Positions 41,274 to 49,829 of a stretch of DNA of 64,000 bases are shown piece after piece. Below the pieces are notes generated by a model. The model made no database searches. It saw only the letters and a program-made list of their open reading frames with translations, and was not told where the DNA came from. Source of the DNA: Streptomyces boluensis (GTDB taxonomy: Bacteria; Actinomycetota; Actinomycetes; Streptomycetales; Streptomycetaceae). The position numbers and the translations under genes are program-made. The stretch covers positions 1-64,000 of the forward strand of contig NZ_JAAAHS010000002.1 of the NCBI RefSeq assembly GCF_009908195.1, read 5' to 3'. Position 1 is the first letter of the stretch; each line of letters opens with the position of its first letter.

Positions 41274-42116
41274 ATGGAGAGCGCGACGACCACTGGCCAG
41301 ACGCCGGAGACGGACGAGACCGCCGAGATGTTCGACGAGTCGTCCGACATGTCGAGTGTGTTCAACGACGGCCAGGTGCACCTGGCCTACTGGTACGACG
41401 ACGAGGACGACGCTCCACTCATCGAGGCGACGCAGCGACTGACCCGCAAAGTGGCGGATTCGCTGCGGCTGCGCAAGGGCGATCGGGTCCTCGACGTCGG
41501 TTGCGGCCTCGGGGCCCCGGCCATCCAGCTCGCCACCGAGTACGGGGTGCAGGTCACCGGCGTCAATATCAGCACCGTCCAGGTGGCCGAGGCGCAGGCC
41601 CGGGTCCGGGCGGCCGGGATGGCCGACCAGGTCACGTTCCGGGTCGGCGACTACGGATCCGTGGACTTCCCGGAAGGCAGCTTCGACGCGATGGTGGCGA
41701 TGGAGTCCCTCGTCTACGTCGATGACCTCGGGCATGCGCTCGGCAACCTGCACCGGGCGCTGCGCCCTGGCGGTCTGCTGTCCTTGACCGAGACCACCCG
41801 GGAAGGGCTCGGCGTCGAGGCTGCCGGCCAGTTCGCCTCCGACTTCGGGGCGAAGCGGATGCTGTCGGTGGCCGAGTGGGTGGACACGTTGCGCGAGGCC
41901 GGGTTCGAGCCGGTGGAGTCCCTGCATTGCGGGCCGCGGGTGTTCGGGATGGGCCCCAAATACCTGCAGGCCGTGGATACCCGGCGGGACGAGCTGGCCG
42001 GCCGGTTCGGCGAGGCCGCCGTCGACGAACTCCGGCGCACCCTTGAGACCTTCTTCGCACCGGGGGCGGACCAGATCGGCTACGCGGTCGTCACCGTCCA
42101 GAAGCCCCGGAACTGA
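41274..42116 (+). CDS. SAM-dependent methyltransferase, RebM/EryG-like
   Basis: A 280-residue class I methyltransferase. Motif I is VLDVGCGLGAPAIQLA near residue 72, then VTGVNISTVQVAEAQARV, and MVAMESLVYVDD for motif post-II with LRPGGLLSLTETT. This subgroup methylates O, N or C atoms of sugars, phenols and isoprenoids. GAGAGGAGAAGCC precedes the ATG. It is first in a rightward group with the condensation-domain gene and the acyl-CoA-dehydrogenase-fold monooxygenase, though a 461-base gap separates it from the former. Confidence 0.9.
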   Translation: MESATTTGQTPETDETAEMFDESSDMSSVFNDGQVHLAYWYDDEDDAPLIEATQRLTRKVADSLRLRKGDRVLDVGCGLGAPAIQLATEYGVQVTGVNISTVQVAEAQARVRAAGMADQVTFRVGDYGSVDFPEGSFDAMVAMESLVYVDDLGHALGNLHRALRPGGLLSLTETTREGLGVEAAGQFASDFGAKRMLSVAEWVDTLREAGFEPVESLHCGPRVFGMGPKYLQAVDTRRDELAGRFGEAAVDELRRTLETFFAPGADQIGYAVVTVQKPRN

Positions 42117-42154
42117 ACCGCCGGGACGCGGCTTAGCAGGTCACCCGGGCCGAC

Positions 42155-42193
42155 ACCGACGCCGAAGCCGAAGCCGAAGCCGACGCCGAAGCG
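42155..42193. repeat. Hexamer tandem repeat GCCGAA/GCCGAC
   Basis: Six or so head-to-tail copies of GCCGAA with two GCCGAC variants just after the methyltransferase stop codon. Confidence 0.75.
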
Positions 42194-42240
42194 ACGACAT
42201 TCCCGTCCGGCACCGTCCTGGCGCTCAGTTCCTCAGCTCC

Positions 42241-42558
42241 TCACGGCACGCCCGTGTCCGGTTGAATCTGCCGGTCGTGGGTGGGGGGCGCAATCACGAA
42301 GATGCGCGGCCCTCGAAGCGGTGATGAGAATCGAGGCGCGGCGGCGCGAACTGCTGCGGCCGGCAGGTCCGTTCGTGACGGATGTGCGCAGTACCCGGCC
42401 ACCACGCCGGTCGCGAAGAACCGGACGATCGGCCCGGCCGGCATGCACAGCGTGCCGTCCGACAGCGACGACCAAGGCGTGGTCGGTATGGCCTGGTCGT
42501 CGCCGAACTCGAACGCGACGCGCTGATCAATGCCCTCCACAACGGCAGCGTCCGCCAT
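42241..42558 (-). pseudogene. Possible gene remnant, unrecognised
   Basis: From ATG 42558 the minus strand is open for 105 residues. In the first 65 codons nearly every third base is G or C and the peptide looks protein-like (RVAFEFGDDQAIPTTPWSSL, CMPAGPIVRFFATGVVAG); the bias then fades. There is no ribosome binding site and it is antisense to the leader of the next gene. I do not recognise a family. It may be a decayed gene or chance. Confidence 0.22.
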
Positions 42559-42577
42559 TTCTGAGGAGAGATCCCAC

Positions 42578-43912
42578 ATGACCACGACTTCGGAACCCCA
42601 GCAGGCGACTGCGGCGCTCTCACTGCAGCAGCAGTTTCTCTGCATGTTCGCCCAAGGCTTCGAAACCGGGCCGTTCGGGCCGCACTACACGGAGGTCTTC
42701 GCGTGGCGGGTCCAAGGCCGCGTCGACGTACAGGCCATGCGTGTGGCGTTGGCCGATGTGGTCGAGCGGCATGAGGCGCTGCGCACCGTGGTGGACCTGG
42801 AGAACGGGGGCGCGCAGAGCGTACTGCCCGCCGTACAGCCGGAGTTGCAGCTGGTCGACCTGGACGAGTCGCCGGGCGCGGACCGGGACCGGCGCGCCGA
42901 GGAGCTCATGATCGAGGCGGAGACCCGGTCCTTCCCGGCCGACCAGGTCCCGTTGCTGCGGGCCGTTCTCGGCCGCTTCGACGAGCAGGACTCCGTTCTG
43001 GTTCTGTGCGCCCACCACAGCGCCGCCGACGTCTGGTCGATCCAGCTGATCCTGCAGGACCTGGCGGAGTGCTACGCGGCTCGCGCGGCCGGGAACGAGC
43101 CGCAGCTGCCCGAGGCGACCCAGTACCGGGACTACGTCGCCGCGCAGCAGGAGGAGGCCGGCGGGCCGGCGGTGGCCGCTTCACGGGAGTACTGGCGCGA
43201 GACGCTGCGCGGCGCCAAGATCCTGGTCGCGCCGGTGCACCCCACCGGGCAGTCCCCCGCGACGAGTTACCACCGGTTCACCACCGACGCGCAACTGACC
43301 GCGGAGGTGTCCCGGCTGGCCAAGGAGACACGCAGCTCGCCGTTCATGGTGCTGCTCGCCGCGTTCACCGTCTTCATGAACCGTCGTACCCAGGCGACCG
43401 ACATCGTGGTGCCCACCTTCACGCCGGGCCGTGAGCACCGCTTCCAGTCCACGGTCGGGTCGTTCTTCAACTTCACCCCGCTGCGCGTGAATCTGGAGGG
43501 CTGCCGGACCTTCCGCGATGTCGTCGCCCGCTCCAGGAAGGCCTGCATCGGCGCCTTCTCGCATGAGCTGCCGCTGCTGCACATCCTCGCCGAGGCGCCC
43601 GAGCTGATGTCCTCGGCCGGCCCCGACGCGGTGCCGACCCTGTTCCAGGCCGTCCAGCCGCCCTATCTGATGCAGGGCAACCGGATCGGCGACCTCGAGT
43701 ACACGGCGATCTGGCGGCGGGTCATCCCGCAGCCGCTCGGCTCCGACACTCCGGACGGCATGATCTGGTCGATGCACCTGAGCGACACCGAAGTGGTCGG
43801 CGGGCTCAGCTTCAGCCGCCACCTCTTCGAGCAGGCCGAGGTCAAGGATCAGGCAGCCGAATTCCTCCAGGTGATCGGCGAGTTGGTCGCCGACGCGGAC
43901 ACGGCGATCTGA
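42578..43912 (+). CDS. Free-standing NRPS condensation-domain protein
   Basis: A 444-residue protein covering a whole condensation domain. The N-terminal C1-like region is LSLQQQFLCMF, and the catalytic HHxxxD motif is HHSAADVWS with His147 and Asp151. Later family motifs are PTFTPGREHRFQSTVGSFFN (C5-like) and FRDVVARSRKACIGAFSHE. It should join a carrier-bound acyl group to an amine or alcohol, or load a free nucleophile. GAGGAGAG lies seven bases before the ATG at 42578. It is followed after 11 bases by a flavin monooxygenase gene, so both are co-transcribed. The only stand-alone PCP nearby is at 49357. Confidence 0.9.
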   Translation: MTTTSEPQQATAALSLQQQFLCMFAQGFETGPFGPHYTEVFAWRVQGRVDVQAMRVALADVVERHEALRTVVDLENGGAQSVLPAVQPELQLVDLDESPGADRDRRAEELMIEAETRSFPADQVPLLRAVLGRFDEQDSVLVLCAHHSAADVWSIQLILQDLAECYAARAAGNEPQLPEATQYRDYVAAQQEEAGGPAVAASREYWRETLRGAKILVAPVHPTGQSPATSYHRFTTDAQLTAEVSRLAKETRSSPFMVLLAAFTVFMNRRTQATDIVVPTFTPGREHRFQSTVGSFFNFTPLRVNLEGCRTFRDVVARSRKACIGAFSHELPLLHILAEAPELMSSAGPDAVPTLFQAVQPPYLMQGNRIGDLEYTAIWRRVIPQPLGSDTPDGMIWSMHLSDTEVVGGLSFSRHLFEQAEVKDQAAEFLQVIGELVADADTAI

Positions 43913-43923
43913 GGGCCGGGGCC

Positions 43924-45180
43924 ATGATCGACACCGAGTACGCCGCGCCGGGCGCGGCCATGCCGTCCGAGGCCGAGGTCACCCCGGCCGTGCTGATCGA
44001 GCGGGCCAAGGCCATGGTGCCCGACCTGGTGGCGCGCCAGCACGAGACCGAGCAGCGGACCTTTTACGCCGAGGACACCCATCGGGCGTTCCAGGACGCC
44101 GGCTTCTACCGCATAACGGTGCCCAAGCGGTACGGCGGCTACGAGTTCGGCTTCGACACGTTCCTGCAGGTCGCGATGATCCTGTGCCGTGCCTGCCCGT
44201 CCACGGGCTGGATGTTCTGCCTGGGGGCCGCGCACTCGCTGTTCGCCGGCAGCATGTTCACGGAGAAGGCGCAGGCCGAGATCTTCGACGGCGGCGACTT
44301 CATCGCACCGCTCGTCAACGCCCCGTACGGAACGGCCAGGCGCGCCGAGGACGGCGGCTGGATCCTGGACGGTGTGTGGAGGTACTGCTCCGGTGCGCCG
44401 TACGCGACCCACCTGATGGGCAATACCGTGATCGCCGGGGATGACGCGAACCCGCCGCGGCGGCTGCTGTTCATCGCGCCCCGCGATCAGTGGGAGAGGC
44501 TCGACGACTGGGGTGGCCAACTGGGCCTCAAGGGCAGCGGTTCGCACAGCATCCGGATCTCCGGCGGGCACATCCCCGATCACTTCGGCATCGAGGTCAA
44601 CTTCGAGGAGATCTCGGTGACCGAGGGCACCCCGGGCCGCGAGCTGCACGCGCACCCGCAGTACGGGGGCGCGCCGGCGAGCTCGATGGCTCTGGAGGGC
44701 GCGCACATCGCAGTCGGCATGTGCCAGGGCGCGCTCGACGCGTACACGGAGCTGATGTTCTCCCGCACCACGATCATCCCGCCGTTCCTGCCCAGGGCGG
44801 AGGATCCCGACTATCAGCTCTGGTACGGGAAGGCCAGCAGCATGATCGACGCCGCCGAGACGTTGGCTCTCGCTGCGTCGCGGCGCTGGCACGAGCTGTC
44901 CGAGCTGCCGGTCGGGGCGTTCACCCCCGAGGAAGACGTGCGGATCGCGCTCACCTGCCGAGAGGCAACGGATCTGGCCTGGCGGGCAGTTGATGAGATT
45001 CTCCAGCCGACCGCCGGCAGCCCTGCCGTACGTGAAGGAACTCGCCTGGAACGGGTCTGGCGCGATCTCTCCACCGGGCGTACGCACGCCAGCTCCGCCG
45101 TGCTGCTCACTACCGTGGCCAACCGTGGGTATGCCCAGATGAGGCTGGCGAGCGCCCATCGGCCCGCACCGGACGCGTAG
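43924..45180 (+). CDS. Flavin-dependent monooxygenase with acyl-CoA dehydrogenase fold, copy 2
   Basis: A 418-residue protein of the HsaA/HpaH-like group. FYRITVPKRYGGYEFGFDTF near residue 60, CRACPSTGWMFCLGAAHS near 90, GGWILDGVWRYCSGAPYATH near 140 and a helical C-terminal domain with a Thr/Ser/Gly-rich stretch are the visible features; the Glu base of true acyl-CoA dehydrogenases is not evident. It should hydroxylate a phenolic or carrier-bound substrate with reduced flavin. It is the second gene of the condensation-domain operon and a distant relative of the protein at 16313. A terminator hairpin follows 55 bases downstream. Confidence 0.85.
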   Translation: MIDTEYAAPGAAMPSEAEVTPAVLIERAKAMVPDLVARQHETEQRTFYAEDTHRAFQDAGFYRITVPKRYGGYEFGFDTFLQVAMILCRACPSTGWMFCLGAAHSLFAGSMFTEKAQAEIFDGGDFIAPLVNAPYGTARRAEDGGWILDGVWRYCSGAPYATHLMGNTVIAGDDANPPRRLLFIAPRDQWERLDDWGGQLGLKGSGSHSIRISGGHIPDHFGIEVNFEEISVTEGTPGRELHAHPQYGGAPASSMALEGAHIAVGMCQGALDAYTELMFSRTTIIPPFLPRAEDPDYQLWYGKASSMIDAAETLALAASRRWHELSELPVGAFTPEEDVRIALTCREATDLAWRAVDEILQPTAGSPAVREGTRLERVWRDLSTGRTHASSAVLLTTVANRGYAQMRLASAHRPAPDA

Positions 45181-45234
45181 TCCCCGACCCGTGCCGGTGG
45201 GCGGCACGCATGACGATCAGGATGCCGACGACCC

Positions 45235-45273
45235 GAACACCAGCCCCGCGGACACGACCCGGGGCTGGTGTTC
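45235..45273. terminator. Terminator behind the condensation/monooxygenase operon
   Basis: A perfect 13-base stem (45235-45247 with 45261-45273) and a 13-base loop, between convergent genes. Confidence 0.75.
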
Positions 45274-45352
45274 AACAGTGCCAACGCCTGCCGTTCCAGG
45301 TCGAGTTGATCGGGACGACGAGCCTGGGACGCGACCCGGTGGTGTGCACGCA

Positions 45353-45423
45353 GAAAGTGCCTTCCCGCTGTGGTGACAGAAGCCCTGGACAGGCCGCGTC
45401 ATCCCAGCGCAGAAGGCACTTTC
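45353..45423. repeat. Spaced 12-base inverted repeat of unknown meaning
   Basis: GAAAGTGCCTTC (45353-45364) and GAAGGCACTTTC (45412-45423) are exact reverse complements 47 bases apart, in the spacer before the stop of the leftward SDR. Such pairs occur at ends of miniature elements or as long-loop terminators; neither reading is proven. Confidence 0.6.
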
Positions 45424-45453
45424 GGCTTTCCGTGCGGGCTAGGGAGTGTCTCC

Positions 45454-46227
45454 CTAGGAGTGGAATTCGCCCGCGTCGACGTTGAGACTCTGCCCGGTGA
45501 TCGCCCTGGCCAGGTCCGAGGCCAGGTACAGCACCGCGTTGGCGACGTCGCCCGGGTCGGGCAGCCGGCGCAGGTCGAACGCGGCCGCGGTCTCGGCGTA
45601 GACATCCTCCAGCGTCACGCCCCGTTCAGCGGCCTGCATCGCGAACCAGCCCTTCAGCCCTTCGGTCCAGATGTAGTTCGGCACCACGGTGTTGACCCGG
45701 ACGCCGCTCGGGCCCAGCTCGGTGGCCAGGCTGCCGGCCAGTGAGTGCAGTACGGATTTCGAAGCCTTGTAGGCGCCGAAGTTGGGGCGGGAGTGGTGCA
45801 CCACCGCCGAGCTGACCATCACGACCGAGCCGGCGTGTCCGGTCAGGGTCGGCGCCAGGAGCTGGACCAGGCGCAGCGCGGCCAGGGCGTCCGTCTCCAG
45901 CGAGGCGCGCACGGCGTCCAGGTCCATCGTGGCCAGGTCGCCCATGGTCGGGGGTGCGAAAGCGTTACTGACGAAGACGTCCACCCGGCCGAAGGTGTCC
46001 AGGGCACGCTCGGTCAGCGCTCGGCAGGCGTCGGGGTCGAGGATGTCGGTGGGGACCGTCAGCGCCCGGCGGCCGTGGGACTCGACCTCGGCGGCCACCG
46101 ACTTCAGGACCGTCTCGGTACGGGCCGCCAGGACCACGTCGGCTCCGGCCTCGGCGCCACGGACCGCGATCTCGCGGCCGAGGCCGGGACCGACGCCGGT
46201 CACCAGCATCACCTTGTCGGCGAGCAT
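45454..46227 (-). CDS. Short-chain dehydrogenase/reductase
   Basis: A 257-residue SDR with cofactor motif TGVGPGLG, SNAFAP in place of NNAG, and catalytic Ser 13 residues before the Tyr of YKASK. The C-terminus ends QSLNVDAGEFHS. It is not one of the GGTHGMG trio of the left part. AAGGAAGG precedes the ATG at 46227. It is the last gene of a leftward operon with the RibD/DHFR-like reductase (14-base gap) and the FAD enzyme at 46924. It probably reduces or oxidises a carbonyl on the product. Confidence 0.9.
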   Translation of the reverse strand: MLADKVMLVTGVGPGLGREIAVRGAEAGADVVLAARTETVLKSVAAEVESHGRRALTVPTDILDPDACRALTERALDTFGRVDVFVSNAFAPPTMGDLATMDLDAVRASLETDALAALRLVQLLAPTLTGHAGSVVMVSSAVVHHSRPNFGAYKASKSVLHSLAGSLATELGPSGVRVNTVVPNYIWTEGLKGWFAMQAAERGVTLEDVYAETAAAFDLRRLPDPGDVANAVLYLASDLARAITGQSLNVDAGEFHS

Positions 46228-46241
46228 CTGTGCCTTCCTTC

Positions 46242-46871
46242 CTATTTGAGAACGCGATGGAATGCATGGGTCACGCCGGACGACAGCTCCACGCGCGTCG
46301 TCTCCAACGCGATCGCGGGATCCATGGGCTCTGCGAACAGCGGGCGGCCGCCACCGAGCAGCACGGGCACCACGTGCAGGCGCAGTTCGTCCAGTACACC
46401 GGCGGCCAGAGCAGCGGCGATCACCTGTCCGCCGCCCATCACCGCCACGTCCTTGCCCTGCGCTCCGGCCGCGGCGGCGGCCCGCCCGACTGCCTCCGCG
46501 ACGCCGCCGGTGACGAACTCGAAGCGGGTGCCGCCGGACATCCGGCGCGGCGGCAGCGGCCGGTGCGTGACGACGAAGACCGGTGCGTGGAACGGCGGTT
46601 CGTCGCCCCACGCCTTCTCGCCGTGGTCGAACATACGGCGGCCGATCACGGCGGCGCCGGTGCGGGTGAAGTACTCGCCCATGATGTCGGCGCCGGCTCC
46701 CTGGTCGTCGCCGCCCTCGTGCCCGGCTCGGGCGCGCCAGGTGCCGAGTTCGAACAGCCATTGGTGGAGGCGTTCGCCGCCGATGCCCAGGGGGTGGCGG
46801 TCGGGGCTGTCGTCGGGGCCGGCGATGAAGCCGTCGAGGGAGACGGAGATGTCTGCGATCACCTGGGGCAT
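46242..46871 (-). CDS. RibD C-terminal/dihydrofolate-reductase-like NADPH reductase
   Basis: A 209-residue protein of the DHFR-like superfamily. ISVSLDGFIAGPDDSPD is the N-terminal signature, then GAAVIGRRMFDHGEKAWG, PVFVVTHRP, DVAVMGGGQVIAAALAAG with the NADPH loop and ELRLHVVPVLLGGGRPLF. Family members reduce ribosylamino-pyrimidines or dihydrofolate, but many stand-alone copies have unknown substrates. It lies between an SDR and a flavin oxidase in one leftward operon (52 and 14-base spacers), so a reduction step in the same pathway is likely. GGAG is only two bases from the ATG, so the true start may differ slightly. Confidence 0.88.
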   Translation of the reverse strand: MPQVIADISVSLDGFIAGPDDSPDRHPLGIGGERLHQWLFELGTWRARAGHEGGDDQGAGADIMGEYFTRTGAAVIGRRMFDHGEKAWGDEPPFHAPVFVVTHRPLPPRRMSGGTRFEFVTGGVAEAVGRAAAAAGAQGKDVAVMGGGQVIAAALAAGVLDELRLHVVPVLLGGGRPLFAEPMDPAIALETTRVELSSGVTHAFHRVLK

Positions 46872-46923
46872 GTCTCCGACGATGGCAGGGCACGAGGTCC
46901 TTGGCGTCTTCCTGCGTGCCGAG

Positions 46924-48270
46924 TCAGGGCACGATCACGGTCTCCGGCATCGCGTCGCCCCGGAACAGGCCGTCGGGGTCCACGCGCGCCCGGACCCGCT
47001 CGACCGCCCGGACATCGGCTTCGGACAGATGCCCGCGCGGCCGGTCCAGGCCCTTCACGAAGCCGGGCGCGGTCTGGCCCGTATCCCACGGGCCCAGGGC
47101 GGCGCGCACCTTGTCGCAGTGTTCGATGATCTCCGCCGGTGTGCCGCTGAGTTCCGGGACGCCGGCGCCCATGTAGGCCAGGCGCGCGTCCAGGCGGTTC
47201 AGCGCGCCGCCGGCCGGGGCAGCCTCGGCCAGGCGCCCGCCGAGCTGTCGCAGCTCGACGGCGATCAGGGGCGAGCCGGAGCCCGCGCCGGTCATCCGCA
47301 GGAGTTCGGCGATTCCTTCGCGGCCCGGCTCGGCGAGCAGCATGTGGTCGCCGATGAAGGTGCCGGGCTCGTCGGGGTCCATGTGGACGTCCGGGACCGC
47401 TTCGGGTCCGCACTCCTGCCAGGTGTCGAGTACCGGCTCGCCGATCTTGCGAAGCGGGTCGAGGAGGTCGCGCGCGGCGGCGGCCGCCAAGGCGACACCG
47501 GCGACGCACACCACCGGGCCGCCCTTGAGCATCGGTGGGATCTCCGGCAGGTCGGGCAGGTTCATCACGCGCAGGGAGGTGGAGACCTCGTCGGGCGCGT
47601 GCAGCGTCCAGTCGTACCAGGCGCCGACCACGGCCTCGGCGTGCTCCCACGACCAGAAGGCGGCGCCGGCGACGAGATCGGGCACCGGGAAGAGGTCGAT
47701 CTCGACGGCGGTGACGACGCCGAAGCCGCCGCCTCCGCCGCGTATGGCCCAGAAGAGTTCGGGGTCCTCGGCGGCACTCACGCAGCGCACGTGTCCGTCC
47801 GCGGTGATGAGTTCGACGGAGCGGATGTGGTTGGCGGCCAGGCCGAGTTTGCGGCCGTAGAGACTCACGCCTCCGTGCAGCAGGTAGCCGATGGCGCCGA
47901 CGGTGCCCGAGGTGCCGTGGGGCGCGGCGAGGCCGTGTGGTGCGGCGGCCTGTACGACGGCGCTCCAGGGCGTGCCCGCGGGGATGCGGGCCAGACGGCG
48001 GTCAGGGTCGATCTCGACGCCGCCGGACAGGATGGGACGGATCAGGAGGTCGCCGGTCATCGAGGTGGCCGCGCCGGCGGAGTGGCCTGTGGTGTGGACG
48101 CGAACGCCCTGGCCGCGCACCGACGCATAGCTGATCGCAGCCCGTACGTCGGCGACGCAGGTGGCGGTGAGCGCGGCGGCGGGGTGCGCTGGGCTCTTGA
48201 GGTTGAACACGCTGGTGGCAGCGGCGTAGTCGGGGTCGCCAGGGAAGGCGATGGACGCGGTGTCAAGCAT
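46924..48270 (-). CDS. Berberine-bridge-type FAD oxidoreductase, divergent
   Basis: A 448-residue FAD_binding_4 protein. The linking histidine is probably His63 in HTTGHSAGA, an unusual context compared with RSGGH. The second attachment position is Ser121 (GTSGTVGAIGYL), so at most one covalent bond to flavin. The C-terminal VRARVDPDGLFRGDAM is the BBE end. It is the first gene of a leftward operon with the RibD-like reductase and the SDR. AGGGGAG lies before the ATG at 48270. It differs more from the other three BBE-type enzymes of the window than they do from each other and likely has another substrate. Confidence 0.88.
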   Translation of the reverse strand: MLDTASIAFPGDPDYAAATSVFNLKSPAHPAAALTATCVADVRAAISYASVRGQGVRVHTTGHSAGAATSMTGDLLIRPILSGGVEIDPDRRLARIPAGTPWSAVVQAAAPHGLAAPHGTSGTVGAIGYLLHGGVSLYGRKLGLAANHIRSVELITADGHVRCVSAAEDPELFWAIRGGGGGFGVVTAVEIDLFPVPDLVAGAAFWSWEHAEAVVGAWYDWTLHAPDEVSTSLRVMNLPDLPEIPPMLKGGPVVCVAGVALAAAAARDLLDPLRKIGEPVLDTWQECGPEAVPDVHMDPDEPGTFIGDHMLLAEPGREGIAELLRMTGAGSGSPLIAVELRQLGGRLAEAAPAGGALNRLDARLAYMGAGVPELSGTPAEIIEHCDKVRAALGPWDTGQTAPGFVKGLDRPRGHLSEADVRAVERVRARVDPDGLFRGDAMPETVIVP

Positions 48271-48469
48271 GAACTCCCCTTGGTGGTCCGGGCGGTTCTG
48301 CTTCTCAGGGTGCTCGCCGGGCAGCCGCGCGAGCATCCGCCAGAGTGCTCAGTGACAGCAGCGCAGGCTCGAAGACGCTCGGCCCGGTCGCCTGGACCAC
48401 GGTGAACGCCGCGGCCGGTGCGCGTCCGCTTTCGCGACGGCGCACCGGCTGCTTTCGGCTCACGACCAC

Positions 48470-49351
48470 TTACATCAGCGGGTTCGCACCGCGTGGCCTG
48501 GTGGCGAGCTCCTGCTGTGTCTGCTCAAGCAGCAGGTGCGGGTCCTGCGTCTCGACCTGGCCGAGGCCGGGCGGGCAACGGTCCCAGCCGAGCAGCCGCT
48601 GCACCTCCTCCGGCAGGGTCAGGACCGTTTCCCGGGATACGGCGAGATACTGGTTCTCCTCCTGCCGCAGGTTGCCCAGGTCGAGCCCGACGGAGAGGCT
48701 GTACCGCGGCGAGTCCGTGGTGTTGGCTCCGCCGCCGTGGTAGACCCCGCCCGGCCAGAGCAGGGCGGAACCGGCGGGCATGACCGCGGGAACCGCCTCG
48801 GCGTAGGTGGGGGCCCGCTCGTCGTCCCAGTGGTGACTGCCGGGGATGACCAGGGTCGCGCCGTTGGCGCTGGTGAATTCGGTCATCGCCAGCATCAGTT
48901 GCAGCCGGCACTGCGGCCCCGGATGCCGCCACAGATGCATCGCGTCGTCGCGGTGCAACGGCTGCCGGCCCTGGCCCGGGTCGATTCTTATCGCCTGGGT
49001 GAAGCTGATCTGGATGCTCGGAGTCACCTCCATCCGGAGCTTGCCGATCCACATGTGCGTGGGCTGCTGCAGCAGGCGCCGGGCCGCGCCGAGGAACTGC
49101 GGTTGCAGGACCACGTTGGTCATCGGCTGCGGCGACCGCTGGAACAGGCTGGACAGCCGCTTGGTCTTCGTGCCGTCGTAGCCGCTCTCGCTGTAGCCGG
49201 CCGCCTCGAGGCCGAGTCCGAGGTCCGCCTGGAGCGCGGCGAGCGTCTCGGAATCGACGAAGTTCTCGACGATCACCGCTCCGTCGCGTTCCAGGATCTC
49301 GACGACTTCGTCGAGCGGGGTGGCAGGGTCGACGTGGGTCAGTTCGGCCAT
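48470..49351 (-). CDS. Phytanoyl-CoA dioxygenase family Fe(II)/2-oxoglutarate enzyme
   Basis: A 293-residue non-heme iron oxygenase. His133 and Asp135 (PLHRDDAMHLW) and His205 (YHGGGAN) form the iron triad and Arg216 should bind 2-oxoglutarate. PhyH-type enzymes in peptide pathways hydroxylate or halogenate carrier-bound amino acids and alkyl chains. An in-frame GTG at 49360 overlaps the PCP stop, but GGAGG abuts it, so I use the ATG at 49351, ten bases past that box. It directly follows the stand-alone PCP by five bases, a strong hint that it acts on the PCP-bound substrate. Confidence 0.9.
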   Translation of the reverse strand: MAELTHVDPATPLDEVVEILERDGAVIVENFVDSETLAALQADLGLGLEAAGYSESGYDGTKTKRLSSLFQRSPQPMTNVVLQPQFLGAARRLLQQPTHMWIGKLRMEVTPSIQISFTQAIRIDPGQGRQPLHRDDAMHLWRHPGPQCRLQLMLAMTEFTSANGATLVIPGSHHWDDERAPTYAEAVPAVMPAGSALLWPGGVYHGGGANTTDSPRYSLSVGLDLGNLRQEENQYLAVSRETVLTLPEEVQRLLGWDRCPPGLGQVETQDPHLLLEQTQQELATRPRGANPLM

Positions 49352-49356
49352 CCCAC

Positions 49357-49611
49357 TCACCCCTCCGCGCTGGCCAGAATGCCCCGGGTGAGGGTCTCCA
49401 GGTCCGGGTCCTCGAACAGGTCGCCGACGTCGAGCGTGATGCCCAGTTGCTCCTCGACCTTCGCGACGATCCGCACGGCGGCGATGGACTGTCCGTTGAG
49501 CTCGACGAACGTGGCGCCGGGCCGATCGGAGCCCGGGCCCAGGACTTCGGCCCAGATGGCGGCGACCTGCTGGGCGATGTCCGCGGTGGTCGACGACTGC
49601 TGAGTGGTCAT
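49357..49611 (-). CDS. Stand-alone peptidyl carrier protein
   Basis: An 84-residue carrier protein. The expected phosphopantetheine site is Ser42 in LNGQSIAAVRI, in the NRPS-type context (LGGHS normally) rather than the DSL context, so it is a PCP. GAGGAG lies seven bases before the ATG. It is followed by the PhyH-type dioxygenase and preceded by 218 bases and a MonCI-like monooxygenase. Either PPTase in the window could prime it. Loading is unclear because no adenylation domain is present; the condensation-domain protein at 42578 is the natural partner. Confidence 0.9.
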   Translation of the reverse strand: MTTQQSSTTADIAQQVAAIWAEVLGPGSDRPGATFVELNGQSIAAVRIVAKVEEQLGITLDVGDLFEDPDLETLTRGILASAEG

Positions 49612-49829
49612 GTCACTGCTCCTCACTGCGTTTCAGAGGTACTGGGTGTTGAGGGCGGGCGTGCCCGCAGGCAACCCGCCCGTACGGGTCGGAAGTTCGT
49701 GTCTGGTGCATCGCGTGCAGGTTCAGCGCCCTCGGATCACCGCCCCGAGGCCGCGGCGGGCCCGGACCCGTTCCGGCACCTGCGGCCGCGGCAGACCCGA
49801 TCCGCACAGCGATACGGTCCTGATCAGGG

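Larger units (their letters stand above)
42117..42577. other. Spacer of 461 bases with hexamer repeats and a possible gene remnant
   Basis: Contains a GCCGAA tandem repeat (about 42155-42193) and, on the minus strand, a frame with coding-like third positions (see 42241-42558). The last 20 bases are the ribosome binding site of the condensation-domain gene. I see no terminator hairpin of note. Confidence 0.5.

Noticed and set aside
45745-48405. Frame of 886 residues on the plus strand
   Set aside because: It runs opposite three well-supported minus-strand genes (SDR, RibD-like, FAD enzyme) and shows no domain.
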